A stretch of 64,000 nt of DNA from Trematomus loennbergii (GCA_012861695.1 JAAOOA010000328.1:151001-215000); one strand, 5' to 3'; positions 34,640-45,957 are shown, counted from the stretch's first letter. The notes: generated from the letters alone by a model not told the origin. Made by a program: numbers and translations.

Positions 34640-36070
34640 GATGTACTACCACTGACTAAACACACACATAAAACATCGATAAACATTTAGTTAAATTGGT
34701 TAAAATACCCAATATCACAGTTAACACTACAGAATAGGTCCCTGGGTATTCTTTGTAGGTAAATAAATATTCTTAGTGTCCTTCATAGTCTCGGAAAACA
34801 CCAAACTCCACTCAAAATATATCAGATTTAACTCATTTGCGTGCCACTACTTATACAGCCATTAATACCGAGCAGTTCCACAACCCTATACAGCAACAGT
34901 TTATTATTCTAAATCCGGCACATGTTTAATAAAGAACCAAACAAAGACTCAAACACAAAAGTCACATCCCGTAAACCCACGACATCACGCTTGTTTTTAT
35001 CGGATCAGACGTGTGGGCGTTACCGCTTCATTTGACCGACGAATTACAGGATTAAATGTTACTTAATTTATATTCTAAATCATCTGAACAGAGCAGGGGA
35101 GTCATCAGAGTGTACATCAGTTAGATTGTGTTTAAATAAGAGTTTCAATATGCTTATAATCCATACATTATTAAGCCATGAATCGATGATAAAGAGATAC
35201 AGTGAATTCCTGCGAAGCTGCCTTAGCGGCGCAAAAGTACCCGGATGTGGGCCCACTGAGCATGCGCAGTATAGTTTTCTGTCACTCGGAGGTGAATGGA
35301 GACAGAAAATAAATTCTTTTTTTTTTTATTGAATCGAACATTTTCGAAATTCTCCAAAATCTTTCTCTAAACATTCTCTTATTTTTTTAAATATTCCAAC
35401 TTTTAAATTTTTTTAATATTCCAAAATATTCCATGTTTTTTTGTACTATAGCTTTTTATTGTTATGCTTCTTAATTAATACTAAGCTATCTTTGGCTCCT
35501 TCATTACTGTAACAATGTACAATTATCCTCTGTGGGACGAATATTAACTGGACTTTTAACATTTTGCATAAGTATTTCATCTAATATGTCATTCTTGCAC
35601 ATTTAATGTAAAAACATCCAACTTGTATATGGTCTTAGGTGTAATGTATCCTTTCAATAGTGTTTTATGTGTCTACATATTTGTATATTCATGGTCACTC
35701 TTCGGTTTTATCTGCTATTTTGTATTGCTAACTACGTGCAATACTTTGTTTTACATGCTGCTGCAACAAAAACATGTCTCAATTTGGGATGAATTAAGTA
35801 TATCTTATCTCATAAAGGTTTTCTGATATCTAGGTCAATGGAGAGGAGTCATTTTGAATTGGCCGCTGCGGTCATATTCATAAAAAATCTGCTTCAACAT
35901 CTCTCCTTTTCCTGGGTGGTTATAAGCTAGGTAGCAACCGTTAGCTAACGTCACGTCACCAACAACACTAAATGATACACAGATTTAGCGACGTTAGAGC
36001 GGTTCGTGGTTAAGTATTGGGTTGGTTTACGGTAGTAGAGTGAGTCAAAGAGTGTATTAAATGTGTTTCT
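34640..36070. other. Intron 1 remainder, no gene seen
   Basis: AT-rich sequence without recognised exon or complete mobile element. Confidence 0.5.
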
Positions 36071-36073
36071 TAC

Positions 36074-36140
36074 CGTCTGAAGAGGAGATTTGTGTTCCGC
36101 TACTTCACTGCTGAGTCTCCTCACCCTGTGTGACTGTGCT
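36074..36140 (-). other. RCA-like gene 5'UTR exon
   Basis: On the minus strand the sequence ends CTCTTCAGACG|GTAAGAAAC, a strong donor that pairs with the acceptor at 33612. The 5' boundary is not visible; I place it just downstream of the GC box. No ATG in the exon. Confidence 0.6.
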
Positions 36141-36240
36141 CAGAAAGGGGCGGGGTTCAGCTGTAACGAACCTCTTCCTGAGTGTAAACACCAAGCCCTG
36201 ACTGTCACTCAGAAAGGGGCGGGGCTTCAGCTGTGACGCA
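36137..36240 (-). promoter_or_regulatory. Duplicated GC-box module, likely promoter
   Basis: Two copies of a module containing CTCAGAAAGGGGCGGGG and TTCAGCTGT(A/G)ACG, at 36140-36167 and 36208-36237. Each has an Sp1-type GGGGCGGGG and an E-box CAGCTG. Position immediately upstream of the 5'UTR exon supports a TATA-less promoter. No direct evidence of a start site. Confidence 0.5.
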
Positions 36241-36244
36241 TCAT

Positions 36245-37035
36245 ATTGTTATTATTATGAATATTATTATTACTGCTATCTGTATGTATTTTGTATTTTT
36301 GTATTATTTTATAATTTTAATGTTTATTTTGTATTTATTTTATTGTTTTGGGTAACTCTGAGTCAAATGTTGCCCAATCAAGATTCATCTTTGACTCTAG
36401 ACACCCCTCCCCCACCCCCTTCATCCACTGTAACAATAATTTAAAACTTTTTTTGGGGAGATTGTATTCTAATATTAGCCCATTATAGTCAGACAACGTA
36501 ATGATCCACTATAGGGAGTATAATGAGTGAATTGAATCACATGTTTTACTTAAATATGTGGTGTAATGTGTTTTGGGGCCATAAAATAAAATTACAACAG
36601 GATTGCACGGTTATGAATGCATTATAAGTTGGTTATGATGTAGTTAAAACAATATTGGATGATAGTCATTATTTTTGAGTGTTTTGGACTGAGATAAATC
36701 ATGGGTCAAAATGTAGCCGTGAACACCATGAATGGGTACAGCTTTCGAACACAACACAAGGGTTAAAAAAGTCCTAATTCATCCAGACAGACTTTGACCT
36801 CTGCAGGAAATCACACGTGTTTAAGAAAGGTCACATGTTCACATCAATTCAAAGTGAAGAGAGGAAGCTTCGCCTCGTTCACAGAGGATGATGTAATGAC
36901 CAAACCCTGCAGCTCAATGAGAGGAAGTGATACATTTCCGCTGAGAAATAAACTAAATATTCCCATTGCACTTTGTTTCAATCACGCCCATGAACCACAC
37001 GGCCCATTTTCTCTTTTATCATATATATATAATAT
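36245..37035. other. Intergenic stretch, nothing supported
   Basis: AT-rich. A 108-codon open stretch from 36794 runs into SINE sequence and has no domain. Confidence 0.5.
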
Positions 37036-37039
37036 AATA

Positions 37040-38326
37040 TTGGGAGGGCTAAAACTCTCTTTAATGGTCACACATGCAGAGCACACAGCACACACAGTGA
37101 AATGTGTTCTCTGCATTTAACCCATCCTAGTACCAGGAGTCTAGTACCAGGCGTCTAGTACCAGGAGTCTAGAACCAGGAGTCTAGTACCAGGAGTCTAG
37201 CACCAGGAGTCTAGCACCAGGAGTCTAGCACAAGGAGTCTAGTGCCAGGAGTCTAGCACCAGGAGTCTAGAACCAGGAGTCTAGCACCAGGAGTCTAGTA
37301 CCAGGAGTCTAGCACCAGGAGTCTAGTACCAGGAGTCTAGTACCAGGAGTCTAGAACCAGGAGTCTAGTACCAGGAGTCTAGAACCAGGAGTCTAGTACC
37401 AGGAGTCTAGAACCAGGAGTCTAGCACCAGGAGTCTAGTACCAGGAGTCTAGTACCAGGAGTCTAGTACCAGGAGTCTAGAACCAGGAGTCTAGCACCAG
37501 GAGTCTAGAACCAGGAGTCTAGACCAGGAGTAGTACCAGGAGTCTAGACCAGGAGTCTAGTACCAGGAGTCTAGCACCAGGAGTCTAGTACTAGGAGTCT
37601 AGACCAGGAGTCTAGTACCAGGAGTCTAGAAGCAGGAGTCTAGAACCAGGAGTCTAGCACCAGGAGTCTAGCACCAGGAGTCTAGAACCAGGAGTCTAGT
37701 ACCAGGAGTCTAGTACCAGGAGTCTAGAACCAGGAGTCTAGTACCAGGAGTCTAGCACCAGGAGTCTAGCACCAGGAGTCTAGCACCAGGAGTCTAGAAC
37801 CAGGAGTCTAGTACCAGGAGTCTAGCACCAGGAGTCTAGCACCAGGAGTCTAGAACCAGGAGTCTAGTACCAGGAGTCTAGCACCAGGAGTCTAGCACCA
37901 GGAGTCTAGAACCAGGAGTCTAGCACCAGGAGTCTAGACCACCAGGAGTCTAGAACCAGGAGTCTAGTACCAGGAGTCTAGCACCAGGAGTCTAGCACCA
38001 GGAGTCTAGCACCAGGAGTCTCGCACCAGGAGTCTAGAACCACCAGGAGTCTAGTACCAGGAGTCTAGTACCACAGGAGTCTAGCACCAGGAGTCTAGTA
38101 CTAGGAGCAGTGGGCAGCTATTGTACAGCGCCCGGGGGCAATGGGAGTGAGGGGGAAAGAGGGGTGTCCGGTGCCTTGCTCAAGGGCACCACGGCAGGGC
38201 AGGAGGTGAACTGGGCCTCTCCAAGTAGCAGTCCACACTCCATACTTTAAGTCTGTTCGGGGACTTGAACCGGCGACCCTATAGCTCCCAGTCCAAGCCC
38301 CTAGTGACTGAGACACTGCCGGACAA
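37040..38326 (-). mobile_element. tRNA-derived SINE inflated by an internal array
   Basis: Minus-strand head at 38326 has CGGCAGTGTCTCAGTCAC (A box) and GCCGGTTCAAGTCCC (B box). The body has GTGCCCTTGAGCAAGGCACC. The tail has TTAAATGCAGAGAACACATT at 37096-37115. Between body and tail lies a roughly 1-kb array, so a SINE of about 300 bp now spans 1.3 kb. Confidence 0.8.
37125..38105. repeat. 14-15-bp minisatellite inside a SINE
   Basis: About 65 copies of CTAGTACCAGGAGT, with CTAGAACC, CTAGCACC and CTAGACC variants. The SINE on both sides supplies the founding motif (CATCCTAGTACCAGGAGT at the left edge, CTAGTACTAGGAGCAGTG at the right). Confidence 0.95.
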
Positions 38327-38505
38327 TTAATAACACTTTTATTACGTTTTTGGAATGGAAAATTGTTGTTTTAAAATTATTTTGAGATTTAAATTCCTTT
38401 TTTTACTATGTCCAGTAAATGTATGTCTAAAAATAAACTCGAAAGCACAGTTCAGGTGTCAAATTTTGATAAAATATTAAATATATGTGCAAAAACCGTG
38501 GACTA

Positions 38506-38720
38506 GTGTGTGTGGCGCAGTGGACTAGTGCGTTTGGCGCAGTGGCCTAGTTTGTTGGTGTTTGGATCAGGGGAGCACAGGTTCAAACCCCACTGCAGTC
38601 AGCATGTCGTTGTGTCCCTGAGACACTTCACTCCAAAGTGCTCAAGCGGGGATTGTCCACAGTATTGAGTATGTTAGTCGCTTTGGATAAAAGCGTCTAA
38701 CAAGTAACATGTCATGTAAT
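38506..38720 (+). mobile_element. V-SINE-like tRNA-derived element
   Basis: Two GGCGCAGTGG A-box starts (a short 5' duplication), B box AGGTTCAAACCCC, then the conserved 3' domain CGCTTTGGATAAAAGCGTCT. A minus-strand copy lies at 57660-57850. Confidence 0.85.
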
Positions 38721-39084
38721 TTTGATGTTTATATTTCCAATTTTAACTTGTGGAACAATGCCAATCAAAAATACAAGCACAAATCACCTGAAAAGCTCAA
38801 GTTTTACTTCATATGTTCAGGTACAATATCTTCTTTAAAACTATCATAACGTTATTGTGTGTCCAGCACTGCATCATTATCAACACAGTTCCTTTGTTTC
38901 CATGCAATTAAATACCTCCACACGCATTCATTGTTTGTACAGGAGATTAGTTTCCCAATATGTGACTCAAGTATTTGCAACGAAACTATCCTCATGTAAA
39001 CATTGGCCTGAATAACTCATTCATTCTTATATTACCTTCTAGACAAGTTACTCTACTCTGGAGGGCTTTTCATGTTTATATATG

Positions 39085-40660
39085 ACATCAGCAGGAGAGG
39101 ACTCTTTAAAGTAGAGACACTACATACTGATATACACCTGAACATCAGCAGGAGAGGACTCTTTAAAGTAGAGACACTACATACTGATATACACCTGAAC
39201 ATCAGCAGGAGAGGACTCTTTAAAGTAGAGACACTACATACTGATATACACCTGATCATCAGCAGGAGAGGACTCTTTAAAGTAGAGACACTACATACTG
39301 ATATACACCTGAACATCAGCAGGAGAGGACTCTTTAAAGTAGAGACACTACATACTGATATACACCTGAACATCAGCAGGAGAGGACTCTTTAAAGTGGA
39401 GACACTACACACTGATATACACCTGGACATCAGCAGGAGAGGACTCTTTAAAGTAGAGACACTACATACTGATATACACCTGAACATCAGCAGGAGAGGA
39501 CTCTTTAAAGTAAAGACACTACATACTGATATACACCTGAACATCAGCAGGAGAGGACTCTTTAAAGTAGAGACACTACATACTGATATACACCTGAAGA
39601 TCAGCAGGAGAGGACTCTTTAAAGTAGAGACACTACATACTGATATACACCTGGACATCAGCAGGAGAGGACTCTTTAAAGTAGAGACACTACATACTGA
39701 TATACACCTGAACATCAGCAGGAGAGGACTCTTTAAAGTAGAGACACTACATACTGATATACACCTGAACATCAGCAGGAGAGGACTCTTTAAAGTAGAG
39801 ACACTACACACTGATATACACCTGGACATCAGCAGGAGAGGACTCTTTAAAGTAGAGACACTACATACTGATATACACCTGAACATCAGCAGGAGAGGAC
39901 TCTTTAAAGTAAAGACACTACATACTGATATACACCTGAACATCAGCAGGAGAGGACTCTTTAAAGTAGAGACACTACATACTGATATACACCTGAAGAT
40001 CAGCAGGAGAGGACTCTTTAAAGTAGAGACACTACATACTGATATACACCTGGACATCAGCAGGAGAGGACTCTTTAAAGTAGAGACACATACTGATATA
40101 CACCTGAACATCAGCAGGAGAGGACTCTTTAAAGTAGAGACACTACATACTGATATACACCTGAACATCAGCAGGAGAGGACTCTTTAAAGTAGAGACAC
40201 TACATACTGATATACACCTGAACATCAGCAGGAGAGGACTCTTTAAAGTAGAGACACTACATACTGATATACACCTGAACATCAGCAGGAGAGGACTCTT
40301 TTAAGTAGAGACACTACATACTGATATACACCTGAACATCAGCAGGAGAGGACTCTTTAAAGTAGAGACACTAGCTACTGATATACACCTGAACATCAGC
40401 AGGAGAGGACTCTTTAAAGTAGAGACACTACATACTGATGTACACCTGAACATCAGCAGGAGAGGACTCTTTAAAGTAGAGACACTACATACTGATATAC
40501 ACCTGAACATCAACAGGAGAGGACTCTTTAAAGTAGAGACACTACATACTGATATACACCTGAACATCAGCAGGAGAGGACTCTTTAAAGTAGAGACACT
40601 ACATACTGATATACACCTGAACATCAGCAGGAGAGGACTCTTTAAAGTAGAGACACTAAG
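39085..40660. repeat. 57-bp minisatellite, about 28 copies
   Basis: Unit contains ATCAGCAGGAGAGGACTC, TTTAAAGTAGAGACACTAC and ATACTGATATACACCTGAAC. 57 is a multiple of three and the unit has no stop in one frame of each strand, so 409-410-codon open stretches appear on both strands. Blocks of several units repeat as higher-order copies. Confidence 0.97.
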
Positions 40661-40679
40661 ACAGAAACAGCACGTCTTA

Positions 40680-41420
40680 TTTACATTTTTATTTACGGAC
40701 ACTCCTTCGTTGAGTCATCTTTTATATCACATATAAAAATAAAGCCAGCATTTACAAGTTGCTGCTGTTCTTCACTTTAGATCATAATGGAGATTATAAC
40801 ATGTCAGATAAGAGCTGTTTGTGTGAAAGTCTGAAACCCGCCCCCTGCTTCCTGTTGAAAATGTTCCACTCTGACACAACGTCTGTTTCCTTCTCATCAT
40901 TACTCAGTAGTTATAAACGTTTCTGGGAGTGGACAGACTTTGTCACTAAGATGGAGTTGTAGAGATATAAAACTTGAATTGTGTGAATTTAAAGTTGAGA
41001 TTAAGTTCCTGTTTTAAGGTCCAAGAGAGGGGGGGGTGTCTTTGTTTGTGTCACCAAATCTACTTTCAGTCTTTTTGCATCTTTTTAAACACATTTTCTG
41101 TATTTATGTGATCGTTTTAAGTCTGTTTTGATCCCCTTTAAGTCCTTTTGTTCTATGTGGTTGTTTTGTGTATGTTTCAGTACTTCCTCCTCTCTTTGCA
41201 GTAATTCAGCTTCTCGCTGATGTTTCTTTAGTCAGTTGATCATGGACGTGGGAAGGGGGGGTGCTGAGGGGACTGCAGCACCCCCATCTGTTGGCGGAGA
41301 GTTGTAACTGCAACGCCAAAAAGTTCACTAAACAAATCAATACAAACGTTTTATTTTGAGTTCCTATTTTTTAGTCAGCATTTTAGTGTAAGCAGTCTAT
41401 AAAAAGCTTCACTATAAGAG
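40680..41420. other. No gene seen
   Basis: Unique-looking DNA with a G run near 41030. No domain recognised on either strand. Confidence 0.45.
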
Positions 41421-41423
41421 AAA

Positions 41424-41650
41424 GTGATTAATGCAGTGTGCTTCTTCTGTTGCTCTGCTATAGAAAAGAAGCTCCTAAGTGCAGACAAGATCAGGGATGG
41501 GAGTTTTGTGAAAGCAGGGTTTAAGAACTGGCGAAAGGCAGAGGAAACATTTAGGGAGCATGGGAAGTCCCATCAACACACAGGCCGTGAACTAACTGGC
41601 AGCATTAAAACGAACACCGATGAATGCGCTGCTCTCACAAGCTGTTGCTA
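41424..41650 (+). pseudogene. Fragment of hAT-type transposase-derived (TTF zinc finger) gene
   Basis: Plus-strand frame with FVKAGFKNWRKAEETFREH then GKSHQHTGREL, matching the conserved TTF-type zinc-finger region of hAT-derived proteins. Only this part is present, with no dimerisation domain nearby. Confidence 0.65.
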
Positions 41651-41688
41651 AAGACCAAATGACTGCATTTAGTATGACGTTATAATAC

Positions 41689-41830
41689 AGGGCCGCCCCT
41701 CCCTACACGCAGACTGCGTGGGGCCTCACCTCGCGGAGGGAGCCGCATTTTGCGGAGGGAGACTCATCTGAAGCACAAACGCGGCGCGCCTACAGTGTAA
41801 GCGCCACAGTTTCGCCGCTGCGAGGCACCC
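41689..41830. mobile_element. Truncated hAT MITE related to 43128-43351
   Basis: Starts CAGGGCCGCCCCTCCCT and shares CAGACTGCGTGGGGCCTCA and TTTCGCCGCTGCGAGG with the complete copy at 43128. Its right half is replaced by a GC-rich array. Confidence 0.75.
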
Positions 41831-42022
41831 GCACCTGCACCACACCCGCACCGCACCCGCACCCCGCACCCGCACCCCCGCACCCGCACCCGCACTCGCA
41901 CCCGCACCCGCACCCGCACCCGCACCCCACACCCGTACCCGCACCCGCACCCTGCACCCCGCACCGCACCCCACACCCGCACCCGCACCCATACCCGCAC
42001 CCCGCACCCCGCACCCCACACC
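41828..42022. repeat. (GCACCC)n hexamer array
   Basis: GC-rich CCCGCA hexamers with CACCCC and CATACC variants. Extremely CpG-dense and open in several minus frames. It emerges from the MITE at 41689. Confidence 0.95.
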
Positions 42023-42411
42023 CCCAACTCTGACTGACTTCCGCGTCCCTGCATTTCCTTGTGGTCATTTGTGGTTGTTTGAAGTCATTTTGTGTTTTTC
42101 CACTATTCTTAGGAATTTTGCTTCAACTTTCATTCATTTTGCGCCTGTTTGTGATTGTTTTGCATCTTTTTTTCAACCTTTAATGTCATCGTTCTGTGTT
42201 TTCATTTCTTTTGTGGTATTCCCCCTCTCTTTGGTTGTTGTGCATCTCTTTCTAATCCATCTTTTGAAGGCGTTGATGATTCTTTGCTCGTTCAACAGAT
42301 CTTTAAAGTGCGTGTTAATCTCATGTTGTGGTTGTTTTACAAGTCTGATAAACGCTGACGTGCATTATGACCCAGACTCTTATCACAAATAACTAATGTC
42401 ACAGAGCCGAT

Positions 42412-42595
42412 TCAACCTGCAGACTGCGGCCTTCCTCTGATCCCAACCCTCCTCTCCCTCCTCCTCCTCCTCTTCCTCTTCGCATGCTTGTCTCTCACTT
42501 TAGCACACGTAATAAATACGCAGATAAACATCACCAAGGATGCAAATGAACCCCATCGCAGCATCGTGTACCAGAGCGGCACTCCTGTGAACACT
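42412..42595 (-). CDS. Ig gene exon: TM segment and polybasic tail
   Basis: Acceptor TTTGTCTTTTCAG, then VFTGVPLWYTMLRWGSFA, SLVMFICVFITCAKV, RDKHAKRKRRRRRERR and a TGA at 42412-42414. The Arg run is encoded by a CCT/GGA microsatellite, so tail length may vary between alleles. No tyrosine signalling motif in the tail. Confidence 0.65.
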
Positions 42596-42676
42596 CTGAA
42601 AAGACAAAGACTGGATGAGTGTCATTTCATGCAGGGTTTTGTAACAAATCATCGTGTTTTAGATGTGATTTCTGAC

Positions 42677-42812
42677 CTGAGAAGCAGGTGTGTCTCGGTG
42701 GCGTTGATCAGCTGGTTTGTGGTGTCAGGTTGGATTCCCCCGGTGGTGTGACAGGAGGTCGGGGGGGTGGTTTGGGCCGTGGAGCTCACAGCACAGTCAT
42801 AAACAGGTTGGC
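42677..42812 (-). CDS. Ig gene exon: stalk
   Basis: 136-bp exon, phase 1 in and 2 out (acceptor TTTAATCACCAG, donor TTCTCAG|GTCAGA). Encodes GQPVYDCAVSSTAQTTPPTS then HTTGGIQPDTTNQL, a Thr-rich stalk with Cys and an NAT glycosylation site. Confidence 0.6.
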
Positions 42813-43127
42813 CTGGTGATTAAACAATAAAACACTGGCTTTCTTTCAGGAACTTGTGCAAGAGGATTTCACAACAGCATTACAGCCTCATCAGTGCATT
42901 CTTTAGAAACCTATTCATGCACATCAAGTTTCTTAAAATAAGTTAATTTGCACATTCAGTTCTACGCTTCCTCTTTAAGAAATCTGCACAGATCTCCACT
43001 TTAAACTCCATTAAAGAACATATTTTAGTTTTTAATTGCTTTTAAAAAATAATATTATCAGTGTTTCGTTATCTTTTATTGTACTTATTTGGTATATGTA
43101 TACGTTGTCTAAATATTTGTATATACA

Positions 43128-43351
43128 CAGGGCCGTCCCTCCCTCCAGGCCGATCATGCAGACTGCGTGGGGCCTCATCTTGCGGAGGGTGCCTCAACTG
43201 AGCCGAAAATGCGGCGTACCTATGCGCTTATGCGGCGCGGCACGGTTTCGCCGCTGCGAGGCTCCATAGCACCCCCCGTCGACGCTCGCGACACAGAAGG
43301 CCTCATCATATAACTTTGCGTGGGGCCTCATGTTGGCCAGGGACGGCCCTG
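43128..43351. mobile_element. Complete 224-bp hAT MITE
   Basis: Ends CAGGGCCGTCCCT and AGGGACGGCCCTG (perfect 13-bp inverted repeat), flanked by TATATACA and TATAAACA (one mismatch). Lies in the intron between stalk and second Ig exon. Confidence 0.92.
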
Positions 43352-43374
43352 TATAAACAGTATCATTGTTTCAA

Positions 43375-43610
43375 ATCTAAATCTACACTAAAAACACACT
43401 TCTTCTCTCTGGCCTTCTAGTCAGAGCGGAGCACGACTCCTGACTTTTCCTTGTGTTTTATTTTAATTTTATATATATCTGTTGTAATTTATTGTCTTTT
43501 ATTGTGATTGTAGTAATGTGTTTTTATTACATGTACAGCACTTTGGCTCGACCAAAAATCGCTTTTTAAATGTGCTTTATAAATAAAACTTGATTTGATT
43601 TGATTGATTG
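43375..43610 (+). mobile_element. LINE 3' tail fragment
   Basis: AAATCTACACTAAAAACACA then TTCTTCTCTCTGGCCTTCTA resembles the ORF2 C terminus of L2-type LINEs, with the tail TGTGCTTTATAAATAAA ending in a TTGATT repeat. Confidence 0.55.
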
Positions 43611-43673
43611 TTGTAAAATAGTTTTTTTTTTAAACGTAACACAAAAAGTAAGGTAATTTGTGTTTGGTAGATG

Positions 43674-44440
43674 ATTTCTATGTTGTAACAATGCTTTTTG
43701 GCATTAAATCTTATACCGATGGAAAGTCTGTTTTCTTATCTTTCCAATGGTACCACTTTTGTGAGGAACATGCATGTGTGGGATAAGCAGCAGAGCTGAG
43801 TATGTGACAAATCTCCTCTGCCAATGCCAAACAGCTTTTTTTTCTGTTGACTCTTGTTTGGTGGAGTGGATGATTGAAGTCTGATCAATACAGACATATT
43901 GGCAACAATCGATTTATTAACAATTGATTCATTTAACCGAAATTCATGACCGAAAGAATGAGATCACGGATACAAGTGGCCGAGATGGGTTTTCTCCGCA
44001 GGGTGGCTGGGGTCTCCCTTAGGATAAGGGGAGAGGTTCAGTCATCCGGGAGGGACTCGGAGTTGAACCGCTCCTCCTTCGCGTGGAAAGGAGCCAGTTG
44101 AGGTGGTTCGGGCACCTAGTAAGGATGCCACCTGGGCGCCTCCCTAGGGAGGTGTTCCAGGCACGTCCAGCTGGGAGGAGACCGAGGGGTAGACCTAGGA
44201 CCAGGTGGAGGGATTATATCTCTTCTCTGGCCTGGGAGCGCCTTGGGACCCCCCAGTCAGAGCTGGTTGATGTGGGGAAAGGAACGTTTGGGGCTCTCTG
44301 CTGGAACTGATACCTCCGAGACCCGACCACGGATAAGCGGGAGAAGATGGATGGATGGATTCATTTCTGCAAGCAGCCTCAGTAGCGTGAGGAAGAACCA
44401 AACACAGCAATGCCAAAAAGCATTGTTACAACATAGAAAT
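43674..44440. mobile_element. Inverted-repeat element interrupted by a LINE
   Basis: 32-bp perfect inverted repeats (43674-43705 and 44409-44440, core TTGTAACAATGCTTTTTGGC) enclose an RTE-like LINE 3' end. Probably a small DNA element split by the LINE. Target duplications were not identified. Confidence 0.6.
43940..44365 (+). mobile_element. 3' end of non-LTR retrotransposon (RTE-like)
   Basis: Encodes SQLRWFGHLVRMPPGRLPRE and RGRPRTRWRDYISSLAWERL, the usual ORF2 C terminus of a common fish LINE, ending in GATAAGCGGGAGAAGATGG and ATGG repeats. 5'-truncated. Confidence 0.85.
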
Positions 44441-44904
44441 AGTCTACTGTGGTGACACGTTATGGGACACAATTCACCGTTCGGAATATTGTGTGTTGCC
44501 ACACGGACCCGTTAGTGAGGGTACCGTGTGGTGTTATTCATGCTAGCTTGACGGTAGCAACGAGCAGATGTACTTACCTTGTCTTCTTGCAAATTGATAA
44601 TAAAGTGTGGAGTTCCATACTGAACACACCGCCTCTGACTCCCTTTCATCGGCTCTACACTACCAAACACAAACTGCCTTTTTGTGTTAAGTGTAGTTTA
44701 GAAACATGTATTTAACCAATTACATTTGTATTGAATGAATGTCTCTCACTGTGTTTATGTATGCAGCTATTAAACAGTTATGTACCACGATCTGAAGCAT
44801 GTCTTATTACTCGCTGTGATTAATTTTGAAAGGTACGTTTATTATAAACACATCGTAGGAATAGCAGTTCTTTCATTAGGTTTTATATTTGATATTTATA
44901 TTAC

Positions 44905-45218
44905 CCGGCATGTGAACCACATATCTGCAGTGTGAGTCTGCAGGAGGGAGGATGTTCACTCTGAGGCTCTCACTCCTCTCTGAGCTCACTTCATTCCTGA
45001 CGCTGCAGTAGAGCTCAGCGTCCGGCAGAGAGTCACAGGTGAGCTGCAGGTCAGCAGAGTTCTGCAGCAGGACGTCCTCGGGGTGTGTGTGTCGGAACCA
45101 GGAGTAACGGACCGCCGTGCCCCGTGAACACACACATCGCACCGTCACCGGACCCCCCAGACAGGTGGACCCTCCATCAGGGAGACCAGGGGCTGGAGGC
45201 GGGGCTTAGAGACCGGGA
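44905..45218 (-). CDS. Ig gene exon: second Ig-like domain (one-base loss)
   Basis: Acceptor CTCTGTGTTTCAG. It begins VPVSKPRLQPLVSL in the entry frame, then switches to DGGSTCLGGPVTVRCVCS, YSWFRHTHPEDVLLQN, LPDAELYCSVRNEVSSE and SLRVNILPPADSHCRY. C-W-Y.C spacing fits an Ig fold. 314 bp instead of 315 accounts for the frame switch. Donor CCGG|GTAATA. Confidence 0.6.
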
Positions 45219-45344
45219 CTGAAACACAGAGGAGAGCTGGATAACCTTTTTTTATTCCAATTCATCTTGTTTTCATTTCTGTTGGCTTTGTCATTACTGT
45301 ATTTAAATGTAGTTTTATAAGGTGCTTCCTTTGCAGATTTCTTA

Positions 45345-45735
45345 TTTAGTCAAAAGAACTTGAGTTGCCTTGTTAAAATGTACTAAATAAAAGAACTTGA
45401 GTTGCCTTGTTAAAATGTATTAAATAAAAGAACTTGAGTTGCCTTGTTAAAATGTATTAAATAAAAGAACTTGAGTTGCCTTGTTAAAATGTATTAAATA
45501 AAAGAACTTGAGTTGCCTTGTTAAAATGTACTAAATAAAAGAACTTGAGTTGCCTTGTTAAAATGTATTAAATAAAAGAACTTGAGTTGCCTTGTTAAAA
45601 TGTACTAAATAAAAAACTTGGAGTTGCCTTGTTAAAATGTATTAAATAAAAGAACTTGAGTTGCCTTGTTAAAATGTATTAAATAAAAAAACTTGAGTTG
45701 CCTTGTTAAAATGTACTAAATAAAAAAACTTGATG
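45345..45735. repeat. 36-bp minisatellite
   Basis: About 11 copies of GAACTTGAGTTGCCTTG plus TTAAAATGTATTAAATAAA. Each unit contains an AATAAA hexamer in plus orientation. Slightly diverged units occur at the right end. Confidence 0.95.
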
Positions 45736-45837
45736 ACATAAATGTATTTATTTTTGCATTAGACAGGACTGAAGTTCTTGGTTTTAATGGCTCCTTTATA
45801 ACCGGCAGAGAACGCCTAATCAGGTTAAAGGTTAAAA

Positions 45838-45882
45838 CTAGCACGCACGCACGCACGCACGCACGCAACGCACGCACACACA
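45838..45882. repeat. (ACGC)n microsatellite
   Basis: Short tetranucleotide run CACGCACGCACG passing into CACACA. Confidence 0.9.
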
Positions 45883-45957
45883 CATGTGGAGAGTCTGCAG
45901 CGGTACCCACCAAACCCCCGACCCGTCTTGTAACACGGAGCCCGTTTCCTACACCAT

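Noticed and set aside
36794..37120. 108-codon plus-strand frame
   Set aside because: No domain, and its 3' third is SINE tail sequence.
39053..40304. 409-410-codon open frames on both strands
   Set aside because: They are read-through of the stop-free 57-bp tandem unit; both strands are equally open and there is no codon or splice support.
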